In this document: piece by piece, positions 11,461-22,237 of the stretch
How the letters are laid out: every line of letters begins with the position of its first letter
Numbering within the stretch: the stretch's first letter is position 1
Assembly (NCBI GenBank): GCA_009739215.1
Contig: VSJF01000001.1
Span: 1,922,001-1,986,000 of the forward strand
Reading direction: 5' to 3'
DNA: 64,000 nucleotides
DNA from: Floccularia luteovirens
Lineage: Eukaryota > Basidiomycota > Agaricomycetes > Agaricales > Squamanitaceae
Notes under the pieces: generated by a model
What the model was told of the DNA's origin: nothing
Seen by the model: the letters and a program-made list of their open reading frames with translations, nothing else
Databases searched by the model: none
Program-made: the position numbers and the translations under genes

Positions 11461-14400
11461 TCAAAAGAAGCCGAACATCACAACCAGTGCGATCATGCTT
11501 CCGATAAATCCTTTGAATCCGAAAAATCGAACATACCGTGTAATATTTTCCTGATTTTCTTCTTGCTCCTGTTCAAGATATTGTATCTCCATAGCCTTCA
11601 GCCCAATCTCCTGCTGCAATCCCTTTAGTTGGCTCGTTGACGCCTCAAGCTGTTCCTTAAGGGCAGCAATACTTTTCTCATGCTCTGCTTGCAGATCGTA
11701 GATCTTCAGGTTATGCGCCTCGTGAAGGCGTTGCAACTCCTCTTTCGTGACGCCGGGTGATTGTGGCTGCACAGCTCCGTTAGTTTCAGCCTTTGGGGAT
11801 GAAACCTGTGATGAAATCTGGGCTTTGAGGGTAGCGAGGTCGCCTTCTAAATCAGAAAGCTTGACCAGCAGCTCCGACTTCTCTTTCGCAAGGCTCGCGA
11901 CTTCCTCATCGTTGGAAGCGCGTAGCTTAATGACTTCATCTGCACGTGCCTTCGCAGCCTCCTCGAGCTCCAATTTGTGATTATCTGACATTTCCGTGAT
12001 GGAAGCTTTTGTGAGTTTTACGATATCTGTCATCGCCGCAAGGTCATCATTGGTAGCTGAGAGCTGCTGAGTTAGGCGACTAATCTCTGCCTGTTGCTGA
12101 GGGGAAGTCGCAGGAAAGGTGTCAATAGCAACGCGAGCCTCATCGCGTTGTTTGGTGAGCGATTCAATCTCGCTCCGTACAGTCTCCAAAGCTGCTTTGG
12201 ATTTGGCAAGGTCGTCCTGAGTAGCCTTCAACTCAAGAGTGAGATTGGAGATCTGCTTCTTCAATGCCTGTGTTTCTGTCTCGAGGATGGCAGAATGCTC
12301 GTCTTTGAGCGACTGCAGAGCAACCTGGTTAGCAGCTTGTATCTGTTCGATGGTCGTGTTGGAACCTGATCTAAGACCTTGAAGCTCATGTTCATGAGCC
12401 TCGCCAGCTTCCTTCTATAAAACCATTAATAATCATGTTATGATTCAAGACCGGTGTATCAACACTCACTTTAGCACGTTCAAAGGCCTCCTGCAGCAGC
12501 TTTTCATGCTCTTGTTTGACGACTTCCACTTTAGCGTTGTACTGAGACTCCTGACTCTGTGGGTACATTAGTACCGCCAATACGCCCTGAAATAATTAGC
12601 TACACACCATGAGATCTGCGGTAACCTTCTCCAGCTCTGCAGTAGTTTCTGCGTGCTTCTGGGCGAACTTTTCCTCAAATTCTTTGAGTTCAGCTGCATG
12701 AGCCTCTTTTGACGACTCTAATAATTTATTCGCTACATCATGAGCTTCTGTCGCAGCTTTTAACTCATTCTTGAGCTCCTCAAGTGCAGCCAAAGTCTGT
12801 GAGTGACGATCAGCAGCTACTGAGAGTTCATCGGCATGATGCTTCTGAATGCCTTCGATCTTCGCAAGATGTTCTGTTTCCTTGGCCTTTATTTCATCGG
12901 CCAAGCTTTGTGTGGCAGAAGACGCTTTTGATAGATCTTCTTCCAATGCCTGGATGCGACCTTTCAACTGCTCTCGACCGTCTTCGAGACTTTCTTGTGC
13001 CTCCTTTAACTCGAGAATTTCAATCTCCAATTCCGACAATTTCCCTGCGTTCTCCTCTTTTTCTTCTTTCAAAGTTGCTAATTGACTCTGCAGCAAAGAG
13101 ACTTCTGCCAATTTGGAGTTGAGATCTGAAGTTTTCGCCTCTAGCTCCTTTGAAGTCGTTATATGCGCCTTTCTTAGTGCCTCGGCTTCTTCTGACATTG
13201 TCTTGAGGTTTGCCTGTGCTTTTAGCACAGATTCACGCTCAGCAGACGCAGCAAGAGACAGTTCTGAAGCAGACTGGGCTTTCAGAGCCTCTAAGTTTCC
13301 TTTCGTTTCAGCTACCTCCGCCTCCAACGTTGCGATGTTATCCTGTAAACTCTTCACCAGAGTGTTTGAAGCCTGAGCAGCTGTTGTCGATTCTTCAAGC
13401 TATATAAAAATGTCAGCTCTTGGTTCGAATGATTGCGGAGTTCTTTTACCTCTTTCTTTAGTTTATCCAACACTGAGCCATTGTCATTGCTCTCAAATTT
13501 GAGATTCTCGAAAGCGTCTTTCGTCCTCTGGAGTTCCGCCTCGACAGTAACTTTTGCTTGCTCCAACTCTGAAGTTAGAGATTCTTTCGACCCAACATCA
13601 TGCAAAGCGCTCTCCAAAGAAGCTTTGAGCTTCTCTACTTGATCTTCGAGCTCCACAACAGCATCAGTCTTTATTTTCAAAGTTTTTTCAGCCTGCTTGA
13701 GCTAAAAGTAATGTTATTCCCCGATCGTACTATGGTAAAATAATCCAAACCTACCTGTGCCTCTATTTCACCAGTAGCAATCTTGGCATCCTCCTTTACT
13801 TCTTGTATGGATGAGATAGAATTGGCATTTTTAGTGGTTTTGGCTGACGCACTAACACCGGACCGTGCAGTGGTGGGAGGCTTTGTTGGTGCAGTGGGTT
13901 TAGGTGCAGCACCGGACAAACTTTGCCTATTGGCGAGAGGGGCTCTCTTCACCCCTTCTGACACAGAGGCACGAGGACGTGCGGTGGACGCAGCTCTCAA
14001 GGACGCTACGGAGCCAGTTGGGGATGCAACTGAGGCACGGGAAGGGGCATTAGTGGGTGCCGGAGTCGCATCCGCTGTCGGACGTGAATTGACAGAGGAA
14101 GAAAGTGGTTGTTTAGACGGTGATGTTAAAGTAGTTGTCTTTGGGGGAACTACAGATGCTCTGCGACTTGGGGGAACTGTTGGAGTTGGACGTGTCGGAG
14201 GCTTTGCTGATGACATTGCGGGCCCAGTAGAGGTAGATTTTCGTAGAGCAGATGCAGCAGGTGTGGTTGTTTTGGGAGTAGGAGGCGTGGAAGAGGCTGC
14301 CGGTCTCGCAGGTGTTGGCTTAACTGTCCCAGAGCCGAACGTCCCAGAGCTGATGATCTGTTGCATACATTTGTCACGTCACAATGAGGGAAATGAAGAC

Positions 14401-14789
14401 ACGTTGCAAACGCTCACCTTCTTTACTGAGGTAATGGGTGTTGTACCATTAGCCTTGTTCTGGGGAGGTTTATTAGACATGGAAGTCTTCTGTTTACTAG
14501 CAGCTGATGGGACTTTTTCTGGGTCCTCTTTCAACTTATCATCCAAGGTTTGATGATTCTCCGTCTCCTGTGTGGATGGTTCTGCGACAAGCTGTACGGT
14601 ATCGATTTCTGCCTCGTTATCAGACACGTTGCTGTTCAAAACAGCATCTCCAGCCAACTCTGTATGACCCGTTTTGTCCTCGTGGTCACTATAATGAGCC
14701 TGGGCGGTGTCAGCAGATTGAGCGATAAGGTTTTGCTGCTCCGCAGTTAGAACCTCAGACGATGAGCTCTGGGTTTCGATTTCGGACAT
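11461..14789 (-). CDS. Long coiled-coil protein with C-terminal membrane anchor
   Basis: I do not recognise an orthologue. The start at 14789 (MSEIETQSSSSEVLTAEQQN) gives an acidic N-terminus. Next comes a low-complexity Pro/Thr/Ser/Ala region of roughly 200 residues (for example KPTPARPAASSTPPTPKTTT). The remaining two thirds is almost pure heptad-rich coiled coil with Lys/Glu/Leu/Ala, such as LEDQVEKLKASLESALHD and LKEAQESLEDGREQLKGRIQ. The last ~20 residues are hydrophobic (FIGSMIALVVMFGFF) and run straight to the stop at 11461-11463. This is a tail-anchor layout like golgins, giantin-type tethers or ER/nuclear-envelope linkers. A membrane tether or scaffold role is inference. At least five short introns interrupt it. 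The coiled coil also yields long shadow frames on the other strand, which are not genes. Confidence 0.8.
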
Positions 14790-15008
14790 GTCAAGGTCCG
14801 TGTAAAGGAGTGGAAGTGAACTCTGCAAGGAGAGGTTTGATTGAGTGAAGAATACCGAAGAATTCAAAACTCTTCCATTGTTGGATTAGCGGAAGCGATA
14901 GCCAATCAAATTCAGACAGCACCACATTTCTAATTCAGGTTCATCATTTCTGTTAAATTTGTACAATACTGAAACTACAATAGTTCAACACATGTACATC
15001 CAAACCGC

Positions 15009-16169
15009 TCAAGAAATCGTAGCAAATAGATTCAGAGCATTCAATGCGGGTTCATCCAGTGAGTTGTGGTTATAGCTGAGCACAGCAACCTATTGAATAA
15101 ACTCCATCAGCATATATCTCTCAGGTTCAAATTTTTATAAATATGACACTAACAGAACCTGGTTCCACATTGAAATGTGTACCTGTGGAATGATTCCCAA
15201 CTTGTCAGCCAAATCCCAATAAAATTTGCTTTGATTGTAAGTTACCAAGGCATAGAGGGAACTTGATCCAACGAGAAATCAGGACACGGCTAAAATGCCC
15301 ATGAGCTACGATTAGGACATCCCTCGTGTTGATTCCTTGTTCCCTGTATTGTCTGTGATATTCTCTGACCTGCAATTTCCAAATCTCAAATTCTGGCCCT
15401 GTATCATATTCGACATGCTAACCTTTTCGATAACCGCGTCTACTCGAGCTTGCATTTGTTCAACTGATTCTCCACCTGGACATCTAGGCTAGATTCAGAA
15501 AGGTAACAATCAGAAATAGAAATGTTGTACCCGTCTCTCCAGATATCCCACCCAGGGTTGATCTTTTTTATCTCGGAAGATTTCAAACCTTCATAACCTC
15601 CTGCGAGTACAGTCAGGCTAATTCACGAAAAAATTAATTAAACTTCTAGGTACCATAATCCCATTCGCGGACATCTTCCGTTAAAACATGTTTTGGATCC
15701 TCATTTAGATGTTTGAAGAGAAGATGAAAAGTTTTGTGGGCCCGTTTGCGCGGGGAGACAAAGACCGTACAAAGGTTCTGCGGGTCTATGGCATCTGTTT
15801 GGATAACAATTAAAATGGATGTCATTTTCTATCGATAATTGCACTTGCGTTGTTGGCCAACAAGGCGCTCTCCTATCTTCTGTACCTGTTCTTCGCCGTG
15901 CTCTGTAAGGGGGATATCTGAACGGCCAGTCTGCGATAATGAGTTTAAGTGTAACGCATTTCGGGGGACTGTAGACTGACATGTCTCCTTGAAGTAAGGT
16001 GAACAATATGCATTGATAATAAATAATGGCATAACTAACCCGTTCTGTGACCACTCAGTTTCACCTAGGCAAGGGTCCGGCGGTGTAAGACCATGAATTC
16101 TTTCTGTTGAGGAGCCTGCTCACCATGTCGTACAACAAATAGACGAGGAATAGGACGCGACTCTGTCAT
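15009..16169 (-). CDS. Histidine phosphatase, SHB17-like (sedoheptulose-bisphosphatase / phosphoglycerate mutase family)
   Basis: This is a histidine-phosphatase superfamily enzyme most like yeast Shb17, which removes the 1-phosphate of sedoheptulose 1,7-bisphosphate for riboneogenesis. The start at 16169 reads MTESRPIPRLFVVRHGETEW, with the phospho-acceptor RHG motif. Further family blocks are TGRSDIPLTEHGEEQV, FVSPRKRAHKTF, REWDYG with EYEGLKSSEI, the signature NPGWDIWRDGCPGGESVEQM, and VLIVAHGHFSRVLISRW with the second catalytic His. The C-terminus AVLSYNHNSLDEPALNALNL ends at 15009-15011. The gene is cut into many tiny exons. After QNG a 7-nt microexon (15981-15987) is needed to give NGRHTGRSD. 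After GQQ a GC-AG intron (15795-15848) is needed. Shb17 identity rests on the WDIWRDGC block; a general phosphoglycerate-mutase-like phosphatase is the alternative. Confidence 0.87.
15795..15848 (-). other. GC-AG intron in the SHB17-like gene
   Basis: The exon ending LVGQQ plus one base is followed directly by GCAAGT. The acceptor AAACAG joins to ATGCCATAGACCCG, giving QQ-H-AIDPQNLCTVFVSPRK in frame. The nearby GT sites put the next exon in the wrong frame with early stops. Length is 54 nt. Confidence 0.75.
15981..15987 (-). other. 7-nt microexon GAGACAT in the SHB17-like gene
   Basis: The exon before ends AAC-GG and the exon after begins ACT-GGC, so four-base phase is missing. GAGACAT sits between acceptor TTCAAG and donor GTCAGT, with flanking introns of 52 and 50 nt. 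Inclusion gives N-G-R-H-T-G-R-S-D, the expected substrate-loop sequence of this family. Confidence 0.78.
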
Positions 16170-16461
16170 TGTGGTCGTTACACTTGATGAGGTACTCAAA
16201 GCAGATTTCGCGCTTTTATGCAGAACTGCTTAATGAAATTTTAGTTCGAACAAGATGATTGATTGATAGATATCGGAGAATACAAATAGAACGGAACAGG
16301 GTAAGTCTTCCTACGAGTAAACAGAAGACATTGCTCGAACATTTAGTAAGTCATATATAGGAGTTCGTATACAGTAAAGTTGGATATCTCAGGGATACAG
16401 ATGTCGGTTAGTTTTACTTCTTGTGCTTGATATGATATTTCGTGCCGTGAATTCATTTTAA

Positions 16462-17142
16462 TCAAAATCCACTAAAATCGCCGCCTCCACCCCAGTCTCC
16501 ACCTCCGTCACCCCCATCAAATCCATTTCCACCATCGTTATCATCCAACATATCACCCAACAGTAATCCTCCTGCTAAGCCACCCATTAATGGTAAGGCC
16601 ATCCCGCCAGTGCCCATACCACCTCTGCGCCTCGGGTAATTTCCACTCACCCCACCGAGACTGTTGAAGCCAACATTTTGTGCCTGGTGATAGGCTTGTG
16701 GCGGAAACCGTTGACCATACATGCCGTATGCAGCTGGCTGATTCTGATTCTAGTGTCGTAGATTGTGAGCGGGACTATAAATGAAAGGTTGACAAAAGAC
16801 AATTACACTAGGTACCATGTTAGTATGGTTTTCCTTTTTTGCTGTTGACGTCATGGCTTTGTCCATGAGCTTTTGAATGAAGCCTTTCTTGCGCTTTGGT
16901 GGTTCCGCTAGCGCAGAGGATGCATGGCCATTGAACGAATGACGACGTTGTGCATTGCTAGCGCGATTAGCCAGTTCCCCGCTTATCTCGGGATGATCTC
17001 TTAGATACTGTTTGTCGTCGTATGGGTGAACCCAGATGGAGCGGGGAGGCGAGGACTTGGTATCAACATAGAAAGGACGGCCGTGTTGGTCAAATTGTTG
17101 AATCCAGCCGTCAGGAAGGTGGTTATCTTGGAAAGAAGTCAT
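16462..17142 (-). CDS. WW-domain protein with Gly-rich C-terminus
   Basis: The start at 17142 (MTSFQDNHLPDGWIQQFDQH) runs into one WW domain, with the first Trp in LPDGW, the aromatic pair in PFYVD, and the second Trp-Pro in SIWVHP. WW domains bind proline-rich ligands such as PPxY. After it comes a basic stretch, PPKRKKGFIQKLMDK. One intron near 16750-16815 separates this exon from a C-terminal exon rich in Gly, Asn and Tyr (GMYGQRFPPQAYHQAQNVGF; RRRGGMGTGGMALPLMGGLA) that ends in an acidic GDGGGDWGGGGDF repeat, stop 16462-16464. The GGLAGGLLLGDML segment is mildly hydrophobic but too glycine-rich to call a membrane span. Similar WW plus Gly-rich proteins are common in fungi, without a settled function. 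Confidence 0.82.
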
Positions 17143-17271
17143 GGTTCACAAATTATTAATTATAAGTCAAAGATGTCCGCTGTATATAGGATTCTGGATG
17201 CATAGGTCACGTCATAATGTGGGGTAGCCGTATACATGCTGTGCATAAGAAACGGCCGTTCACCCTCACCC

Positions 17272-17805
17272 TCACCCTCTTCCTCGCCCACGTCTCCGCC
17301 CAAACCCACCACGCCCACGCCGCTGTCCGTCTCCACCGCCGGTATTAGCCACTGCGCGCCATCCTCCGCTATCATCAACACCAACCTGCCCGCCCGCCGG
17401 GTTTCTACCACTTCCCTCCGGATCTCGCGCATCTCTGTTATCTTCACCCCATCCAGCGTCACCCTGTAGTTCATTGTTCCAACCATCCCCGCCCCATCCC
17501 CAGGTGGCATCTCTTCTTGGCCACTCCGTTGCTGCACTGTGCGCTTTCCCTTCTGACTCCAGCTTTTCAAGGAAATCTTCCAATTTCAATGGCTGTTCTT
17601 CACGCTCCGCTGCTGCTACCCCCCGTAGCCAGAATGGTACCATGTCGTACACTTGATCAACGTGTAGCCAATTATCCCGTGCTTTTAGCTGTCCCTCACT
17701 CAGCGGCTGAGTTTCCTGAGTAGGTGGAATATCCCATGATACATCTGCGGGTGGATCCCAGGATGGTACACCCTCCCATCCCTCTTTGGATTGAGCATTA
17801 TCCAT
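17272..17805 (-). CDS. Orphan Trp/Gly-rich protein with RGG-like tail
   Basis: This is a single-exon frame of 177 residues from an ATG at 17805. The N-terminus (MDNAQSKEGWEGVPSWDPPA) is acidic and Trp-rich. A middle block, LKARDNWLHVDQVYDMVPFW followed by PLKLEDFLEKLE, looks folded or helical. The C-terminal third is low complexity: GWGGDGWNNELQGDAGWGED, then GQRRGRGGFGRRRGRGRG, an RGG-like tail. RGG tails commonly bind RNA and are targets of arginine methylation, so an RNA-linked role is a guess. I recognise no family. A second frame (17160-17570, minus) is open through the same GC-rich stretch, and an unseen intron could swap the C-terminus. Confidence 0.6.
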   Translation of the reverse strand: MDNAQSKEGWEGVPSWDPPADVSWDIPPTQETQPLSEGQLKARDNWLHVDQVYDMVPFWLRGVAAAEREEQPLKLEDFLEKLESEGKAHSAATEWPRRDATWGWGGDGWNNELQGDAGWGEDNRDARDPEGSGRNPAGGQVGVDDSGGWRAVANTGGGDGQRRGRGGFGRRRGRGRG

Positions 17806-18293
17806 GACAGTTACTCAAGATCTTGGCGTTTATGATGTCCTGCGGTCGTTATCGAAGTAATAATATGCCCGATGACCTTCACGCCAATCACTGAGATGTC
17901 AAGTGGTAGCTGCGTCAATGGTAAATTATGGATGGTGGAAATGATGGGGTCGCACTAACAACGTTCGTTAAGAGTCGTAATCAGAACGTGTGCAAGCAAA
18001 TAGATTGGTCCTCGTCCTTCAATAATAGAGAATAGTCAGAGTAGACAACATACGAGATACATTAAGCGCTTGGCCGACCAAAGGATGCTCTCAGTTTGGG
18101 TAGTTTCCTAATCTAGTTGCTGCTGATACTGGACCAGGCTATTAAAGTTAGCCTCTTAAGTTAATAACACTAAAACGTGCTAGCTAAGATCGTTCTCTTA
18201 TCGCCACTCTGAATGCCTTATTGATTATCCACCACTCCGTACACTGTAATGTGAATACACTCATATGAGAATTTTGTCAATTTTCTATCGGAA
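17806..18293. other. Intergenic, nothing recognised
   Basis: This 488 bp lies between two minus-strand genes and so holds the 5' region of the RGG-tail orphan and the 3' end of the LCCL gene. It is AT-rich with no long frame, repeat or RNA gene that I can see. Confidence 0.5.
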
Positions 18294-20435
18294 CTACGAA
18301 GGTCCAGGAAGAGGGTCTACCCAAGTTCCGTTCGGCCAAATTATAGCAGCCATCGTGAAGTCACCAGGGGTGCCTTCGGAGGTGAGCTATGGCGGAATTT
18401 TAGCACACCATCGTTTATGGGCAACATGGAACTCACAGCAAGCCGAAGGAAATGCGGAATAGTTGGGTCAAGAGCTGCCGTGGAAAAGTTGAGTGCAGTG
18501 CCTGCATAACGTTGTACATCATCTACAAGTAGTGCGAAACCATCCCATCCGTCCGGTAAAACATCCCAGAAGATGGTCTGATTCATCAAAGGAATGGAGG
18601 TGTTGTAATTTGTGGAGTTAGTTAAAAAGGTCGGTAGCAAGGATCCTATTGGAGCATCCTGGCGAAGCTGCACACAATTGAAGGTATATCAACTACATAT
18701 GGAAGAGGGTATAGGGACCGGCACTCACAGCTTCAGCGGTCTGCACGATGGGATCAAATCCGAACGCAGAGACACCATTGAGGAACAAACCAAGTAAAAA
18801 TCCTTGGTAAATGGCGGAAAGTCGAGTCGGGAATGCAGTACCAGGTATCAAAGCCATACTCAAGATGTAATGGTGCAATCTAAATTGCAGCCCCGGTAGC
18901 AGTGCGAGAACCATGGCAATCAGACCTCCTAAAATATACCAGCCCAAATAATATGGCAGCCATCCTGTCTTCCTTATCACGCGCACTTGGTTAAGCACTA
19001 TGAAAAACACCACGATGATGATTGCCACAAGTGCGCCAATCGCACCAGACCGTTTATGCAAATCTGCGGAAGTCAGTCTACTGATAGGTATGCGATCGAA
19101 GATCAAATTTGTGAGTACGCCAACCCAAAACGGGCCAACATACAATACACATGCCTCGAATGGCGCTCGCGCAAACGCAGGCATTGTAAACCGAATTGCC
19201 AGACGCCAGTATGCGTATACGACGAAAAGCGCAGGAAGGAATGCGCCGAATGCGGTGTCGAGCTGTGGGGGTGGCCCATGCGCCTGTGAAAAGAGCGCAA
19301 CGTGCCAAAACCCTATACATGCGAGTACCCAGAGGCGCACAATCGGAGCGGGGCGGAGTGCAAGGAAGAGAAGTACAGTGGCCAGTGCGTTGTAAGTGAG
19401 CGCGTCATCTCGTAGGTCTGTACAGTGCGGAAGCATATTCGATCCGCTGAATCGGAAAGAGAGAGGGAAAACAGATGGAAACCCGATGGATGTCAGGTCA
19501 TGTGCGGAAAATGGTACAAAGTCGGTGAAATTTCCGATGAGATCAAGCGAGCCGCAACCACCTTTTGAGTCCGAAATGATACCACTATCAAAAATGTGAG
19601 CTGTACATCAGAAATCACGGAAAGAAGGCAATGACTAACGCCTGCTCAGCCGCTGCACAAATGAAGCTGTCTCCTCTGTACGTCCCCAGTTCATCACCTC
19701 CACCCACAATCAAAGGCACAAACGCAACCTGTTCTGCACCAACAGTTCGTGGATTTTGCAGGATAACTGCCTTGCATCTGGCTGGGCACCGAAATTGGAA
19801 CGATGAATTTGTGAATGGCCCGCATCCAGATCCATCCTGTCCGCATCCGGCATTCGCAAGCCAGTATGTTGAAGTGCAGCCAATAAACGAAGAAGGGGGT
19901 GTGAGGAAAGACTGTGCTCTCGAGAGAAAAGCAAGCCCTATAAGCCATGCGGCGCCAATAAGGAGGAGAAAGGAAGTACTTGAAAAGCGTTGTGTGTGTC
20001 GAAGGATTGTGGATTCAATAGGAAGAGAAATGCGTCGCCCATGAATGGTGGTGGATATATCTAGCCATGGAACAGGTTCTTCAAAAAATATAAGAACGAC
20101 AGAAGTAGAGAAAGTAAAAGCCAGCTGAACTTACCTGGCAGATCGATTTTAGGGCGAGGTCCCCGAGCGTAAAGCAGCACCCGCGTAAGGCACGCGTGTG
20201 TACGAGGGAAGTGACGTGCTAAATTTCGAGAGGCGCGGAGGAACAACTTTCTAGTGCGACTATGTGGATGTGTGGTTGTGGTGGTTACCAACTCGGAATC
20301 GGTGTGATTTAACTCAAAGGAACGATGAATAGGAAAGATAGCAGATGAAACTGGGTCCTTCGCATCAGATACTTGAGAGGAAAATGAAAGTGGTGAGTTT
20401 TGGGACAGACTCGAGCTGGAAGAGCTAGAGTTCAT
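18294..20435 (-). CDS. LCCL-domain multi-span membrane protein
   Basis: Fungal LCCL proteins pair an extracytoplasmic LCCL module with a polytopic membrane region; their role is unknown. The first in-frame ATG is at 20435 (MNSSSSSSSLSQNSPLSFSS); the longer open frame upstream starts with TTG only. A cytosolic Ser-rich N-terminus is followed by a first membrane span (SFLLLIGAAWLIGLAFL). The LCCL-like domain then carries the conserved Cys pattern: CTSTYWLANAGCG, SFQFRCPARCKAV, and TYRGDSFICAAAEQAG with a later SKGGCGSL. Eight or so hydrophobic spans follow, such as LWVLACIGFWHVALF, GALVAIIIVVFFIVLNQVRV and YILGGLIAMVLALLPG. The end is AAIIWPNGTWVDPLPGPS, stop 18294-18296. The introns seen near 20150, 19600, 18690 and 18430 are GT-AG. 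Location in the plasma membrane or endomembranes cannot be decided here. Confidence 0.85.
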
Positions 20436-20654
20436 GGGGACTGGGGGAGGTGAGAGATTGACGGCTGCTGACCATGTTGACAAGAAGTTGATATATATAC
20501 CATATGATGGTAACTTATATTTGCTTCATTGTTCCGAGTGTCCGGAAAATCGTGTGCGAATATCCATATGTGGTTGTTTTATCTGATAAGATAAAAATAC
20601 GCTGTTTACAAACTACCATACTTCTGTGTTTCACTTCTAACCCCTCAAACTCTC

Positions 20655-21374
20655 TCAGACAGGGCCCACTAGCAACAATGGTTCAGTATATATAAGAGTT
20701 TTTGATTATACTCGACTCACGATAGTCATACACCATACGGAGTTGAATATCTTCGCCTTTGGGGCCTGTAAACTTTACATGTCGCACATATCTCCGAACA
20801 CCTTCGATATCTTCTATGCCCCAAGTCTACCAGCAATCAAACACAGGATATTGCCCCCAAATGGTTTAATACATACCTGGTCAGCTATCCAACTGGTTCC
20901 ACTTTTGGCTGTGTCGCTTTCGACGTATGATTGCACAACGCCACGCTCAGTCGTGTCTGGTGTCCATCCCTCCTTCAAAAACGGTTCCTCAAGCTCTGCT
21001 ACCTGGACTCGCCGCGTCCTGCCCCTAACGTGGCCGAATATGTGATCGTCATTCTCGCGCCACTGCCATATGAGAGTTCGTTTCTCGGAAGTCCCGGGGA
21101 TGCCTCCTGTGATGGTTTGGTCGATGTCAATGTGCTCAATGCCAGTATCTTCCTCTTTATAATGCTTTATAAAAAGTGTTATGGTGCCATATGCAATTAC
21201 TTTGCGAGTCAACCAGCTGACACCTTGCAGTTGGAGAATGGTGTCCATTTCCTTGCCACTGAGTGTTTTATTCTGCGTTATTCAGAAGGCGTAAAATAAT
21301 GGGACTTGACGTGAACTCACTAAAGTAAATTTACCGGAGATATCAAGAATAGTGAAATCTGCGGGGACAGCCAT
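20655..21374 (-). CDS. Conserved basidiomycete protein, lipocalin-like
   Basis: The start at 21374 reads MAVPADFTILDISGKFTL. After one intron it continues NKTLSGKEMDTILQLQGVSW and LTRKVIAYGTITLFIKHYKE. The rest is rich in alternating strands: EHIDIDQTITGGIPGTSEKR, WRENDDHIFGHVRGRTRRVQ, GVVQSYVESDTAKSGTSWIA, then TWGIEDIEGVRRYVRHVKF and RMVYDY. This order is familiar from small fungal proteins of about 190-200 residues with a lipocalin-like beta-barrel and no proven function. The last exon can end in two ways. An intron with donor GTGAGT gives VYDYLGPV with a stop at 20655, which I prefer; reading through gives a tail ending at 20683. A small-ligand-binding role is a guess from the fold type. 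Confidence 0.78.
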
Positions 21375-21547
21375 TGAAAGAGGGGTTGTACTTGTATTGA
21401 GAGTGTGCTTGAGAGTGTACTTGAAAGGAAGATGAATGTAAAGCAGGGAGGCGAAGTTTTTCTATCGAGAGGGAAATCACATGCAGACAAGCCATATGAT
21501 CAGCCTGACAATGTGGAAGATATGTATCAACTGTAAATCCTATATGA

Positions 21548-22237
21548 CTATCTCTCCCGAACGAAGACAGTGAGAACCCTCCACACCGCATCTTTTCCCC
21601 GCTCCCACGCCTGTGGGCCTCTTGCTTCATCTCCCCCAAATTCAACCATAACCCCGTCCCGAGTCCATTCACACCATATACCAATTGACCCGGATGACGG
21701 CCCAGCTCCGCCGCCCTTCCGTGCTGGTTCACCCATTGTAGCTACAAGGTCTTTTCCACTGGTGTCTCGACGTATCGTCATGTATGAGGCTCGTGCGGGT
21801 GTTGCGGGTTCACTGTCCTTGGTATCTGATTGGGACCCTACCGCGGAGTGATGCGGAGGAGCAAGGGATAGTGTGATTGGGGTCAAAGGGAAAGTGGCGA
21901 ATGCGAGTTCTGCGGTGCGAGTGGCCTGCACTCTAACACCGGCTGCAGGTGTTGGTTGGTCCCTGCGTTTTTCAGGGATATTGTAGACATCAATGCTGTC
22001 GAGAACGAGACGGCCGTCATCTAAAGTGGATTCTGGGCGCGGTTTGTAGCCATCTTTTGGTGAAAAAAGGAGACTGATGCCGAGTGGATGATAGTTATAG
22101 TAGATGGCATCTGGATAAATTTTTATTTTGGGAGTAAGGACATGCGAGATGTCTGCCAATGAGGCCAGTGAGTTGATATATTCTTGTAGTAAGGGAGAGG
22201 ACGGGTGTTGTCCAAGAAGAGAGGAAAGTTGAAGCAT
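21548..22237 (-). CDS. Hypothetical protein, single exon
   Basis: The ATG at 22237 opens an uninterrupted frame of 229 residues to a stop at 21548, which is long for this intron-rich region. The N-terminus (MLQLSSLLGQHPSSPLLQEY) looks helical. Next is YPDAIYYNYHPLGISLLFSP, then LVLDSIDVYNIPE, a pattern of beta strands. The middle is polar, and the C-terminus has SIGIWCEWTRDGVMVEFGGD and WERGKDAVWRVLTVFVRE. I do not recognise a family. The order of segments suggests a conserved fungal protein rather than chance. It is divergent from seipin with only 66 bp between start codons, so the two share a promoter. Confidence 0.7.
   Translation of the reverse strand: MLQLSSLLGQHPSSPLLQEYINSLASLADISHVLTPKIKIYPDAIYYNYHPLGISLLFSPKDGYKPRPESTLDDGRLVLDSIDVYNIPEKRRDQPTPAAGVRVQATRTAELAFATFPLTPITLSLAPPHHSAVGSQSDTKDSEPATPARASYMTIRRDTSGKDLVATMGEPARKGGGAGPSSGSIGIWCEWTRDGVMVEFGGDEARGPQAWERGKDAVWRVLTVFVRER

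Noticed and set aside
13783..14553. Long plus-strand frame opposite the coiled-coil gene
   Set aside because: It is the shadow of the low-complexity Pro/Thr/Ala region on the other strand; composition is skewed and there is no domain.
17255..17290. Telomere-like CCCTCA repeats
   Set aside because: Only about three copies, inside a coding frame for alternating Arg-Gly; not a telomere tract.
20436..20483. Longer N-terminus for the LCCL protein starting at 20483
   Set aside because: That frame begins with TTG. The first in-frame ATG is at 20435; the ATG at 20475 is in another frame.
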